Source: Aedes albopictus (Eukaryota > Arthropoda > Insecta > Diptera > Culicidae). Taken from it: a stretch of 64,000 nucleotides of DNA. The DNA lies in the NCBI RefSeq assembly GCF_035046485.1, contig NC_085136.1:325342175-325406174 (forward strand). Direction: 5' to 3'. Positions 24,101 to 34,101 of the stretch are shown piece after piece; the first letter of the stretch is position 1, and every line of letters begins with the position of its first letter. The position numbers and the translations under genes are program-made. The notes beneath the pieces are model-generated. The model saw only the letters and a program-made list of their open reading frames with translations. It searched no databases and was not told where the DNA came from.

Positions 24101-26356
24101 AAAATTCCTCCAAAATTTTCGAAGGGACTCTTTCATAACTATGAGGATTCTTCTAATACTTTGTGAGAGATTCCTTCAAAATGCTGAAAATGATCACACC
24201 AGTATCCTGAGATTCCTTATCCTAGAAAAGCGAGAAAGAAGTTTCCAATAAAAAATCACCCTAAATTCTATAAAGGATTTCCCTACAATCAAGGGATGGA
24301 TTACTCCAGTTTTCTGAGATGGATTCTCTCAGAATGTTAGGATTCTTCCAGTATGCTGAGGGATTTCTTCAGATTCCCGGAATAACTCTCCCTAAATCCT
24401 GTGACGGATTGCATCAGAATCCTGAGAGAAGTTTTTCCTTGGGATTCTCCCAGAATGCTTAGACGGATATACCCAGAACTTCCTGGCGGAATCTTCCAGA
24501 ATCCTGAGAGGGATTCTCCTAGAATCTTGAGAAGGATTCTCCTAGAATCCTGAGAGAAATTCTCCTGCAGTAATAAAAGACATCCGATTAGTGTCCCGAA
24601 AGAGGTTGCCTCAGAGCCCTGAGATGAATCTTCCACATTATTAAGAGAAATTCATCTAGAACCCTGTGAGGGATTCTAAAAAAAATCGGAATCCAGAGAT
24701 GGACTGGCCAAGTATCTTGAGAAGGATGCGCTAGAACCATAAAAGGGACTCTAGATCATAAGCTGGATAAGCAAGACTGCTCCAGAATCCTGAGTAAGAT
24801 TCATTTAAACTTCTGGGAGGAATTGCCCAAGAGACCTGAGATAGGGTATCCCAGTCAACACACGATCGCATATGATGTTGGATAGGATGCTAAAGTGGAG
24901 GCGATATACGCACACTTTACACGCGGTTAAATGGAAGCAGGTACGCATATGGCCTCCACTTTAGCATCCTATTCAACATCATGTAAGACTTTGTGTTAGC
25001 TGGGATGTGTGCCATCAGTAATCTCACGCTCCCATATTCATCCTATTCGAAAACAAGCGATTACGGCACCGATTGATTCCGTTCTTTGTGTTTACATGGG
25101 TGCTCACTTCTAACAAAAAATACAAAAATAAGAAACAAAACAAACAGCGCTCCAATCCCTTGTTTTTCGTAGGATGAAAATGGGAGCCACATACTTAATA
25201 AGGGATCCAATACCCTGTACAGGTATTTAGTTAACTCTAGATTATATATACCCTCGATTTAATGTACATTTTTTAAATGGGTAAATTTTACAGTGCATTC
25301 TGAAAAAAAGTTGATATTTTAGAATCGAAAGAAAAATCGAATGTAAAAAATCGATTCGGTTGATTTTGTGGGGCTTCAACATCGATTCAAAAAATCGATT
25401 AATCGGAACAAAAACATTGATGTTGTACATATCGATTAAAAATTGCCCAACGTTACTGTACATACGTACGTTGAGTTATTTGAAATTCATAATTGACCAC
25501 ACGGGTTGGTATTACCGGAAATTTGCACTTTGGGTGAGTGTAGATCAGTTCGGCGTAAAAAAACCGGACGTAAAATAGTGTCAGAGTGTAGTTACTCTTT
25601 TGAGAATAGGTTTCGTACAAAACCCATTGTACATGAGTTGACTGAAAATAAACACAAATGTTGCTAAGACAGACAAATACAGTTGTTTTTGAAACCTGAT
25701 TCAAAATTGGCAAACAAAAATCATCTAGAAACCCAGACCGATACTCACAGTATGGAAATACTTGCGATCTCCGCGTTGGACCTGGCATGATAATCCACCC
25801 CGCACGCAATTCGCACGTCGAACGTAGCCTTAAGTCCAGGCTCGTCGTAGCACGGAAAAGCCGACCTGGCATCGCACGCCTGGAACTGTGTCACTCCGGC
25901 GTACTTCAGCGTACCATCGTCGGCCGTGTAGGTCGTCCGGTAAAATCCCGCCTGATCGGTCCTATTGATACTATTGAGGAAATCGATTTCCAGCACCACG
26001 TAACTGCCTCCCGGCAGAACACTAGCCGTATTTACGATCAGGAATTCTCGGTCGTTGTCAAACTCGTAGTTCACTATCGCGAGGGGTAGCTGGTTGTCGT
26101 TCTTCAGTTCGACGTTCACCAAAATACTTCGAGAACTGTGCAAAACTATTTGCTTGGTATCTTCCAGCACGCTGATGACGATCTTCACCGTTCCGTTGTA
26201 GTCCAAGTCATCGTTGTGGAACTCGGTGTTAATGAATAAATCGTAATGAGTTGGAATTGTGGTGTTGGGTAACCGATAGCTTTCGAAAGCATCACCAGCG
26301 GAAACGTAGAACACTAGCACTACAATCACGGACCAGGACAGCTCTTTCCACCTCAT
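15182..26356 (-). CDS. Aminopeptidase N paralogue B, complete
   Basis: Exons in transcript order: 26356-25749, 17447-16795, 16740-16659, 16602-15457, 15395-15182. Joined length is 2703 nt, giving 900 aa with all phases consistent. Signal peptide at residues 1-23 (hydrophobic SVIVVLVFYVSAG), then SYRLPNTTIPTHYDLFI at the start of the mature domain. It has [22 protein letters not shown] near residue 297, and zinc motif HEFAH near 329 with the third ligand in [13 protein letters not shown]. The catalytic-Tyr block is DRIAYEK. A long C-terminal helical domain ends LPRIQKVLQGYA with no hydrophobic tail, so the product is predicted secreted and soluble, unlike A, D and E. The first intron is 8.3 kb of repeats. 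A TATA box and GATA motifs lie upstream. Very likely a functional peptidase. Confidence 0.95.
17510..18345. repeat. GAAAC minisatellite in APN-B intron 1
   Basis: Two blocks (17510-17945 and 18060-18345) of imperfect cctgaaacc and cttgaaac words. They are separated by a short segment with inverted gtgcgtgtactcaagtacac words near 18020-18050. Confidence 0.75.
18455..18520 (-). repeat. tRNA-derived sequence (SINE head or pseudo-tRNA)
   Basis: The minus strand reads atggcttagttagttaaagc (A-box-like), then ctagcga, then ctgggtttgaattccag (B-box/T-arm-like). The anticodon stem pairs poorly. It shares the CTAGCGA loop with the sequence at 21773-21843, so both may derive from the same tRNA. Confidence 0.5.
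18521..19087. other. Intronic sequence with a shared dispersed word
   Basis: No exon seen. The segment 18632-18692 (cttaaaagcggcttattcatc, then tgttgggac) recurs in inverted orientation at 56553-56615, so it is part of an unnamed dispersed element. Confidence 0.45.
19088..19327 (-). mobile_element. Feilai-like SINE (copy 2)
   Basis: On the minus strand: a tRNA-like head with ctagtggttaaggctatgg (A-box side) and ggcgggtgtgattcccg (B-box). The body follows, with cgactccctgggcatagtg and agttgaagagaggcaggc, and then an aaggaagaagaagaac triplet tail. Confidence 0.8.
19328..20395. other. Intronic sequence with a hairpin near 19475-19525
   Basis: Contains a 15-bp-stem hairpin (acactttttaattcg against cgaattaaaaagtgt). 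Related words recur at 19836-19890, possibly the two ends of a decayed element (19467-19897). Also two copies of gggatcgaaa(g)gagatagaaaagtg near 19980 and 20125. No exons. Confidence 0.45.
20396..20860 (+). repeat. Tandem repeat, unit about 130-146 bp, over 3 copies
   Basis: Each unit starts with tctgcatggtcagtgttgccagc, or a close variant, near 20396, 20525, 20671 and 20814. It continues with gtgtcgcaatgtgaaac, cttgaggt and acattgtcgaa. Confidence 0.8.
20861..21772. other. Unassigned intronic sequence of APN-B
   Basis: AT-rich, with further weak echoes of the preceding repeat (agtgttgcca near 21003 and 21280). No exon or RNA gene seen. Confidence 0.4.
21773..21843 (+). repeat. tRNA-like cloverleaf (pseudo-tRNA, AGC anticodon position)
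   Basis: Folds by eye into a D-stem GCTT/AAGC, anticodon stem CTTGT/ATAAG with loop CTAGCGA, and T-stem GTGAG/CTTAC with loop ATCAAAT. The 7-bp acceptor stem has a mismatch at the first pair. The anticodon position reads AGC (Ala), but the G3:U70 identity pair of tRNA-Ala is absent (C3:G70). More likely a tRNA pseudogene or SINE head than a working gene. Confidence 0.5.
22190..24845. repeat. CCAGAATCCTGAGA minisatellite, about 2.6 kb
   Basis: Dozens of imperfect units of roughly 28-32 bp, built from cccagaatcctgagagg and attctc or aattcctcc words. It fills the interior of the fold-back-like element in APN-B intron 1. Protein-like frames across it are repeat artefacts. Confidence 0.88.
24850..25004. 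mobile_element. Palindromic MITE, arms about 53 bp
   Basis: The left arm begins cccagtcaacacacg and the right arm read inward begins cccagctaacacaaag. Both then share gatgttg(g/a)ataggatgc followed by taaagtggaggc. No coding content. Confidence 0.88.
25029..25187. mobile_element. Palindromic MITE, arms about 34 bp
   Basis: The left arm is gctcccatattcatccta then ttcgaaaacaagcgatt. The right arm read inward is gctcccattttcatccta then cgaaaaacaagggatt. Lies 25 bp from the preceding MITE. Confidence 0.8.
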
Positions 26357-26428
26357 GGTTAACCCAAAGCACCTTAACCTTGCCCGCTCTAAACTAGACT
26401 AATTCTTGATGTAAGCGCTCGACATCCA

Positions 26429-26434
26429 TTTATA
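26429..26434 (-). promoter_or_regulatory. TATA box of APN-B
   Basis: The minus strand reads agctataaatgg, about 73 bp upstream of the start codon. This leaves room for a start site about 30 bp downstream and a short 5' UTR. Confidence 0.65.
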
Positions 26435-26470
26435 GCTTTTCGGATTGATACACCGGTTTGAAGAGACTTT

Positions 26471-26523
26471 CTTATCTGTTTTCAATCCATGTTTAACCTT
26501 TTCGATCTTATCGCTTTCTTCGT
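26471..26523 (-). promoter_or_regulatory. GATA-type motifs upstream of APN-B
   Basis: AGATAAG (26477-26471) and CGATAAG (26523-26517) on the minus strand, 40-90 bp upstream of the TATA box. GATA factors are known to drive insect gut peptidase genes. The role here is inferred. Confidence 0.5.
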
Positions 26524-26611
26524 TTATTGTCTTATTCGGATCTATAGACACCACCTACGTTAAGCGTGGTAAAACCGATTATACACAGAGATCCAAAAGA
26601 AAACAATCATC

Positions 26612-26621
26612 TTTATTTATT
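26612..26621 (-). promoter_or_regulatory. Poly(A) signals of APN-C1
   Basis: Overlapping AATAAATAAA on the minus strand, about 50 bp downstream of the APN-C1 stop codon. Confidence 0.7.
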
Positions 26622-26672
26622 GAGTATATTTATGAGAGCGAGGCTCGTGTCCGGCGCGGCGTCTGATATCGA

Positions 26673-28258
26673 TCACATGTCTATCTGTGGCGGGGTTTTC
26701 AGCAACTCGGAAACAATGGCTGCGTTTCTTTGGATCCAGCTTTGATTCTCGCGCAGCTTGACTTGCACGGTGTCGACCAGCTGAGTGGGCGCCTTTCTCT
26801 TGACCAGGTTGGTGAGCCGGCTGGCGGTGTCCGGCTGGGTGGTGTACTCGGCCATGTCTTCTAGGAGAGCGGTCAGTTCGCGCTCGGGGATGTTCCTGGA
26901 ATTGATGGGGAGGGAGGTGAAATGGAGAAGAATGTTTTTTTTTTCAACGTGAGACTTACATTTCTTCGCAGACATTAGTGGTGGTATCGAACATATCGAT
27001 GATGGCTTTCAGACCGGTTAGAGAGTTACTGTAGATGGATTTAAGAATTTGCGTTTTCTCCGATGCAGCGAAATCGTTGGACTTGAGGGACTCCAGCAAG
27101 GCGATGATTGAATGTTCGCTCTCAAAACAGGAGATCGTATTGATCAAGTACGATCGTGCAAACGAATCTCGGGTATTCTTTAAGCTGTTCAGCATTATCG
27201 AGAAGTTATTGTTGTCCGATTTGCGCATCTGACTGCAAATCAGGACTTGTTCGGTCTTGGATCCAATTACGAAAGACTCGCTGTTTCGCGAAGATCGCAG
27301 TCGTCGGGCGGCTTCTGCTTGGCAGGAATCATCGACGTTGCAGGCCAATTCCAGAGCGATCAAGCGTGCTGCCTCAGCGTCTGCAGATTCACCCTTGATT
27401 GCCTCAAATCCGTAAGTAGCCAGAAGATTGGCAGCCAGCATCGAGCGATAGCTCTTCAAATTTTCCAATGCTTCAGCATCGTGGCGAAGCATGCGCTCCA
27501 AGAACTTCAGGTTGCTGGCAGCGGTGCTCCACGGGATGAAATCACTTTCCTCGGTCAAGTAATCCAACACCTGGAAGGCCACAAAGTAGTCCAATTTTCC
27601 CGCGTGAGCCAAATTCATAGCGTCGTCAACCAGCTGCGATCGGGTTAAGCGGTGGAAAGTATCCGGCGATTCGTACAAAGCGGAGATGATGTTCTCCCAG
27701 GTCTGCCAGTCGTAGTTCACGCGATAGTATCCTCGGGCGAGTGGATTCACTACCGGGAAGTCTCCCTCGGCCATCTGGATCGAAAAACTGACATCGGTCT
27801 CATGTGGTGGCATCCAGAAGGCGGCACTGGAGTTGTACTGGCCGTCGGTGCTAGGGGTGTAGAAAGAAATCGGAATCCACCAGGACTGGCCACCTGGAGT
27901 TTCGGGAGGGCTGCTGTAGAAACGCTCCTGATTGAACAGGAACTCATTGGTATCGCCCACGCGTTTCACCGTAACGACAGGGGCGCCAGGCTGGTTGGAC
28001 CAAGATCGGAAAATTTCATTCATCGTCAAGCTCGGGGGCAGTTGGGCGTCTTCCTTGGCCGCCTGCTCCAAGCTGTCGAACAGGTTCTCTTCGTTGGCCA
28101 CACCGTGATCTTTGCTGGGTGGGGAAAGGTAGAATCAACTTGGGGTTTCCAAAGGGCTCGCGGTCAGGATACTTACTTTTGCTGGATGTAGTACCGGAGA
28201 CCCTTCTGGAAGGTGGGCTCGGTGATAGCGTAGTTCATCATTCGCAGAACACTGGCAG
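26673..28258 (-). CDS. Aminopeptidase N paralogue C1, 3' part only
   Basis: Exons: 28258-28177, 28114-26960, 26895-26673, all with proper splice sites. The first visible exon encodes ASVLRMMNYAITEPTFQKG, the block just after the catalytic Tyr segment. It is 82 nt, the same size as the matching exon of APN-B. The rest covers the C-terminal region, with [39 protein letters not shown], and a tail LLKTPPQIDM without a GPI signal, so it is predicted soluble like B. The exons for the signal peptide, N-domain, GAMEN and HEXXH should lie 5', but the sequence runs into the 28635 gap and then into unrelated LINE relics. No frameshift in the visible part. The missing half is probably an assembly loss, not a real truncation. 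Confidence 0.88.
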
Positions 28259-28634
28259 CTGATTGGGAAAAAGAACATGTAGGATGTATTAAAATTAAGG
28301 AATACATTTTTTAATGTTTTGGGCGATTTTATTCTTTCTCCGAAAAAAAAAACATTTTTTTCAGTACGCCGTGGCATGTATGGCTCCGGGTTATTTGGCC
28401 GACTGCCATGGAACCGAACGTCATTTGACCGAAAGGATCATTTAGCCGATCGCCACACATTGGTCGGGCTTTGTACAAAGGGGCGGCCAAAATTCCCAAA
28501 AACGAATTCGATATTTTTAGCCCTCCTTTGGCATAAGGGTCATTTTTGACCCAACCGTACACTACGTCAGCGAGCTGCTGCCAACGTGATGCAAAAGAAA
28601 GGTTAAACTTTAATTCACCTTATAACGAAGTTGA
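28259..28634. other. APN-C1 intron with small repeat relics
   Basis: Contains a decayed ttggccgactgcc / tttgaccgaaaggatc relic at 28390-28455, matching 12148-12220. A hairpin-like piece at 28516-28606 (cctttggcat with gatgcaaaagaaagg) resembles 30787-30850. No exon. Confidence 0.45.
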
Positions 28635-29134
28635 NNNNNNNNNNNNNNNNNNNNNNNNNNNNNNNNNNNNNNNNNNNNNNNNNNNNNNNNNNNNNNNNNN
28701 NNNNNNNNNNNNNNNNNNNNNNNNNNNNNNNNNNNNNNNNNNNNNNNNNNNNNNNNNNNNNNNNNNNNNNNNNNNNNNNNNNNNNNNNNNNNNNNNNNNN
28801 NNNNNNNNNNNNNNNNNNNNNNNNNNNNNNNNNNNNNNNNNNNNNNNNNNNNNNNNNNNNNNNNNNNNNNNNNNNNNNNNNNNNNNNNNNNNNNNNNNNN
28901 NNNNNNNNNNNNNNNNNNNNNNNNNNNNNNNNNNNNNNNNNNNNNNNNNNNNNNNNNNNNNNNNNNNNNNNNNNNNNNNNNNNNNNNNNNNNNNNNNNNN
29001 NNNNNNNNNNNNNNNNNNNNNNNNNNNNNNNNNNNNNNNNNNNNNNNNNNNNNNNNNNNNNNNNNNNNNNNNNNNNNNNNNNNNNNNNNNNNNNNNNNNN
29101 NNNNNNNNNNNNNNNNNNNNNNNNNNNNNNNNNN
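28635..29134. other. Assembly gap (500 N)
   Basis: Exactly 500 N, starting exactly 25,500 bp after the first gap. It separates the two incomplete APN genes C1 and C2. Confidence 0.99.
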
Positions 29135-30240
29135 GCAACTGGGCGAGGTGCCGGTGGTCACCGTAGCTGTTCGGCTATGGAAGGACCCGGCAGGGACACA
29201 GGTAGCTATGGTACAGTTACCTGTGGCGACCGTTAACAAGTTCGTTGAACTAGGGAATCTCAAGGTGGGCTGGTCAGTATGCCAACTGACTCAAGGCGAG
29301 CAACCGCAGGCTTGCTTCAGATGTTTTGAATCGGGACACAAGTCATGGGACTGCAAAGGCCCTGACAGGGTGCCTAAGTTACCCGGCCTTCAGAAGAGCT
29401 ACTGCTGATAAGCTTCAGTGCAGGTAACGCAGCTGAACCCGAACCACTGTGACGCAGCTCAGCAACTGCTGTGTCAGGCAGTTGCGGAACGAAGGACGGA
29501 TATCGCCATCATAGAGGATCCATATCGAGTACCCACCGGTCACGGCAACTCGGTTGCGGATGGGACCGGAAAAATGACCGTAAATATGGACTACGGGTAA
29601 ATACCCCGTCCAGGAGTTGATGTCTACTACCTATGAGGTCTTCGTGGTTGCCAAAGTATACGGGGTCTTCTTCTGTAGCTGTTATGCGCCTCCGCGTAGT
29701 TTGATCAAGTGGTTTTCACAGATGCTGTACTGTATGACGACCGTATTGACAGGGCAAAGGCCGATGGTAATAGCGGGTGACTTCAATGACAAGGCCGTGG
29801 AATGGGGAAGCCGTTTACGAACTAGCGGGGTCATATCCGGCTAAAGGCACTGGGCATGCTAGATGTCGATTTGATTAATGTCGGTACCAAAAGTATCTTT
29901 AGTCGGAATGGGGCGGAGTTGATCATCTACGTTACTGTTTGAAGTCCTGGCCTAACGAGTAGTTCGAACTGGAGAGTAGCCAAGGCCTACATTCTCAGCG
30001 ATCCCCGGGGTGGTGGTTCGCTACAGTATCGTCTACAACAACAGCAGGCAGCGGATAAAAGAAGGGACGGCCAGGCCAAGGGCAAGCCCTCGTAGGTGGA
30101 ACACATCATACTTCAACAATGAGGTATTTAGGGAGGTGCTCCGCTGTGAGCGAAATCTACTCGGTTTGAGCCGGGATGAGCTGGCAACGGTGCTCTCGCG
30201 TGCATGCGATACTACTTCATGGAGTGTTCAGAGGGTGTTT
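29135..30240 (+). pseudogene. R1-type LINE relic: gag zinc knuckle and endonuclease pieces
   Basis: From the gap edge the + strand encodes the C-terminal part of an ORF1. This includes VGWSVCQLTQGEQPQACFR, a CCHC knuckle (CFRCFESGHKSWDC) and KGPDR. A stop follows, then endonuclease fragments: VTQLNPNHCDAAQQLL, IIEDPYRVPTG, FFCSCYAPPRS, and IAGDFNDKAVEWGS with the catalytic D-N pair. A linker fragment is at 30088-30160 (TSYFNNEVFREVL). Stops and frameshifts break every module. The gag motif and endonuclease order resemble the R1 clade. RT is absent; a minisatellite follows. Confidence 0.8.
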
Positions 30241-31290
30241 TCAATAGCTTCAGAACTCTTCCATTGGATTTTTTTTGAGGCAGTTGATGTGACTCTGATC
30301 CTGGAGCCCCTGCAGATCCTCTGTAACCCCTGGAACTGTAGTGGAATTCTCCTGGAACCTCCTTGAGGCCAACTTTAATCTCGTTTAACGCATCTGAAAC
30401 CTCTTAAAATGCCCCTAAAACTTCTAGGTGCAATCGGTTTTGTGTGGCACACGTATTTTCCCGTGCGCTGCTAGAGGTTTTCGTTTTGCACTCTATCTGT
30501 GCTTACCTCTTCGCAAGATTGTTTCAGAAGCGTTTCGGACCAGATCCAGGAGATTCAGGTGGAATTTCAGTGGCATTTGCGGGAGTATTAGAGTTCTTCT
30601 AGTGCCTTTTTCAGGCCTTCAAGTGGTTTCTGTCGTTTTTAAGGGTATTTCGGGAGTGTTCGAAGGAGTTCAATGGTGTTTCTAAATGTTTTAGAGACAT
30701 TTCAGATAGTTTCAAGGGATTAGAAGTGAGTTTCAGGAGCCCCACTGGGGGATTCATGAAAGTTTCAGGGCACTTCAGAGGGGCTTAACCTTCCTTTTGC
30801 ATTAGAGTCACTTGGACCCAACCGAGCTGTTTTTGACGTGATGCAATACGAAGATAGGAATGAAAGGGGTTTCGGGAGCGTTCAACACAGGGTTTCAGGC
30901 GGATTTGATGAGTATTTGAATGAGTATGAGGATTTCAAGGCGTATCAAGGGGTTTCAGTGACGTTTCAGAAGGTTTTAAGAGTTTGTTAATGCCTATCAA
31001 GATTTTTTTTTAAGAATTAGCAGTTGAGTTCAAATTCAGGGATGAAACATTTTTTAGAAGGGTTCAAGTGCGTTTCATGGGGTTTGAAGGACGCTCCAGG
31101 AGCGTTGAAGAGAGTTTTAGGGGAGTTTAAGGTGGTTTCAAAGAGACTCCAGGGTGTTTTACGGAGTTTCAGTGCGCTTCAAAGAGTTTCAGAAAGTTTT
31201 GATGGGAAATTTGGAGAAAAAAGAGAATTTTACGAGGCTTTTTGGGTGGTTAAGGGTGTTTCAAATAGTTTCAAGGCTGTTCCGAGAGAG
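30240..31290. repeat. GTTTCAGG minisatellite (opposite orientation)
   Basis: Imperfect tandem gtttcagg, ggagtttcag and gcgtttcaagg words. The reverse complement of the GAAAC family, with a small hairpin element at about 30787-30850. Confidence 0.8.
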
Positions 31291-31299
31291 TTTCAGGGC

Positions 31300-33460
31300 A
31301 GTTGTAGGACTCCTGATCCTAGATTACAAATTGCAGCTTTGTATAATGAAAGAAGTTACTGTTACATCCGTAGACTTTAGGATACAGTCTCAAAACAGTT
31401 TGGATGATCAAGGATATCCCGACTATAATGAAATAAGTTACTGCTACACCCGTAGATTTTAGGTTCTAAAATCAAAAAAAATTGGATAACCTAGGATATC
31501 CCGACTGATGTGATACTGTATTTTGAACATTTAGAAGCTTTGCTGGACATGAAAGATTACAAATCGCAGCTTTGTATAATGAAATAAGCTACCGTTACAC
31601 CCGTAGACTTCAAGATGTAATCTCAAGAACGGTTTGGATGACCTAGGATATCTCAACAGATCTGATACAGTCAAATGAACTTTCGTAACTTTGTATAATG
31701 AAAAAAGTTACTGTTACACCCGTAGACTTCAGGATCGAAAATCTAGAACGGTTTGGATGACCTAGGATATCTCAACAGATCTGATACTGTCCTTTGAACT
31801 TTCACAAGATTTGCTGGACATGAAAGATTACAAATTGTAGCTTTGTATAATGAAATAAGTTACCGTGACACCCGTGGGCTTCAGGATGTAATCTCAAGAA
31901 CGGTTTGGATGGCCTAGGATACCCAACAGATCTGATACTGTCCATTGAACTTTCAGAAGACTTTACTGGACATGATAGAATACAAATCGTAGCTTTGTAT
32001 AATGAAAAAAGTTACTGTGACACCCGTAGACTTCAGGATCGAAATTCAAGAACAGTTTGGATGACCTAGGATATCTCAACAGATCTGATACTGTCCTTTG
32101 AACTTTCACAAGACTTGCAAGATTACAAATTGTGGCTTTGCGTAAGATAAGTTACTTTTACACCCGTAGGCTTTAGGATCTAATCTTAAGAACGGTTTGG
32201 ATGACCTAGGATATCCCAACAGATCTGATACAGTCAAATGAACTTTCGGAAGACTTACTGGACATGAAAGAATACAAATTGTAGCTTTGTATAATGAAAA
32301 CAGTTACTGATACACCCGTAGACTTAAGGATCTAAACTCAAGAAGACTTTAGGATCTAAAATCAAAAAAAGTTTGGATAACCTGGGATATCCCGACTGAT
32401 ATGATACTGTATTTTGAACATTTAGAAGATTTGCTGGACATGATAGATTACAAATCGCAGCTTTGTATAATGACATAAGTTACCGTTACACCCGCAGACT
32501 TCAGGATGTAATCTCAAGAACGGTTTGGATGACCTAGGATACCCCAACAGATCTGATACTGTCTATTGAACTTTCGGAAGAATTACTGGTAATACAAATC
32601 GCAGCTTTGTATAATGAAATAAGTTACCGTTACACCCGTATACTTCAGGATGTAATCTCAAGAACGGTTTGGGTGACTTAGGATATCCCAACAGATCTGA
32701 TACTGTCTATTGAACTTTCAGAAGACTTACTGGACATGATGTAATACAAATTGTTGCTTTGTATAATGAAAGAAGTTACCGTTACACAAGTAGACTTTAG
32801 GATCTAAACTCAAGAACAGTTAGGATGATCTAGGATATCCCGACTGATCTGACACTGTCTTTTGAACTTTCAGAAGGCTTACCGGACATGATAGAATACA
32901 AGTCGCAGCTTTGTATAATGAAAGAAGTTACTGTTACACCCGCAGACTTCAGGATCGAAACTCAAGAACAGTTTGGATGACATGGGATATCCCGGCTGAT
33001 CTGATACAGTCTTTCGAACTTTCAGAAAACATATTGAAAATGGTAGAATACAAATCGTAGCTTTGTATAATGAAAGAAGTTACCGTTACACCCGTAGACT
33101 ACAGGATCCAAACTCAAGAACAGTTTGGATGACCTAGGATATCCCAACTGATCTGATACTGTCTTTTAAACTTTCAGAAGACTTACTGGACATGATAGAA
33201 TACAAATCGTAGCTTTGTATAATGAAAGAAGTTTCCGTTACGCCCGTAGACTAAAGGATGTAATCACAAGAACGGTTTGGATGACCTAGGATATCCCAAC
33301 AGATCTGGTACTGTATATTGAACTTTCAGAATATTTACTGGGTATGATAAAATACAAATCGTAGATTTGTATAATGAAAATCCCACAGACTTAAGGATCT
33401 AAATTCAAGAATAGTTTGGATGATCTAGGATATCCAGAATAAATATTGTTCATCATATTC
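31300..33460 (+). repeat. Satellite array, unit about 155 bp, about 13-14 copies
   Basis: Each unit contains tacaaatcgtagctttgtat, aatgaaagaagttaccg, ttacacccgtagacttcagg, agaacggtttggatgacc, taggatatcccaacagatc, tgatactgt and actttcagaagacttactgg. Units vary by small indels. The last unit ends at ggatatccagaat, followed by a unique 3' flank (33440-33550). That flank is shared with the second array at 42950-43660. Confidence 0.92.
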
Positions 33461-33926
33461 TACCCTTTTTTGAGCACGTTGAGCACCAAAATCACAGAAA
33501 TACAAAAAAAACTCTATAATAACGCTTGGAAAAAATCCTACTTCAAAGGATTAAAATACCTCAGAACTCCTATAATAAGAGCTACTGAGCTTCTAGACTT
33601 TTAAGGTGATCGTCATGCCTAAAGGTTTGGACAGTTGAGTATGAACAGTTTTTACACTTGGAATACAAACAGGCTCCAAAGGCTTCACTGTCGTGGAGTA
33701 TAATTTGGAAACCATTGCTCTAGATCAACACTTCACAGACAATGTAAGAGACCAACATCGTGGGCTTCGAAACAGTGTTTACGTACTTCTGGGCTGCAGC
33801 AAAACCTTTAGAGGGATAAGCTTCAGAGCAGCCGTTTCAAACTTTCGATCTGTATTGGACAGTACATTGTTGATCCAGTGATTGAGATCTGAACGTCAAA
33901 AGATCTACCAAATCCGCGAAACATCG
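33461..33926. other. Shared flank of the satellite and unassigned sequence
   Basis: 33461-33560 matches the flank of the second satellite array (aataacgcttggaaaaa). The remainder has no recognised feature. Confidence 0.5.
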
Positions 33927-34101
33927 GAAGTACACTGATCATGTACTCGTACAGGGTGGCGAAACCTTTGTTCAGGAAGGTGTCGGTCTACCACTTGGGC
34001 GTCCCCAGGTTTCCGAAGAGCTAATGAACGAACTCGTGGGTGATCGTCGTTATTATCCACTCTTTGTCGTGATTGCTTGCCGTCTGATCGTGGGACTGTT
34101 C
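33927..34101 (-). pseudogene. Dead partial copy of the APN-C2 catalytic exon
   Basis: Nearly identical to 34430-34600 of APN-C2 over about 170 bp. The minus-strand reading still shows ITHEFVH, but a stop follows immediately (where C2 has Q). A second stop replaces a tryptophan in KWW, and the third zinc ligand in NEGF has become NKGF. A tandem duplicate of part of one exon with no splice signals, hence a pseudogene fragment. Confidence 0.88.

Larger units (their letters stand above)
21892..25455. mobile_element. Possible 3.5-kb fold-back-like element
   Basis: The outer arms are rich in atcgatt palindromes. The left arm (21892-22020) starts attgggcaaatctgg, and the right arm read inward (25453-25320) starts gttgggcaatttttaatcg. 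Both then carry the words catcaat(t/g)ttt and gaatcgatgtt. Both sides also contain cagtgcattct followed by an A-run (22141 and 25291), in direct orientation. The interior is a minisatellite with two MITEs near the right end. No transposase was seen. The boundaries are an inference. Confidence 0.45.

Noticed and set aside
28546..29263. Long frames crossing the N gaps
   Set aside because: They are made of unknown bases; the same artefact occurs at the gaps near 3100 and 54100.
31300..33460. CRISPR-like array
   Set aside because: Units of about 155 bp have no constant short repeat with variable spacers, and the genome is eukaryotic. It is a satellite.
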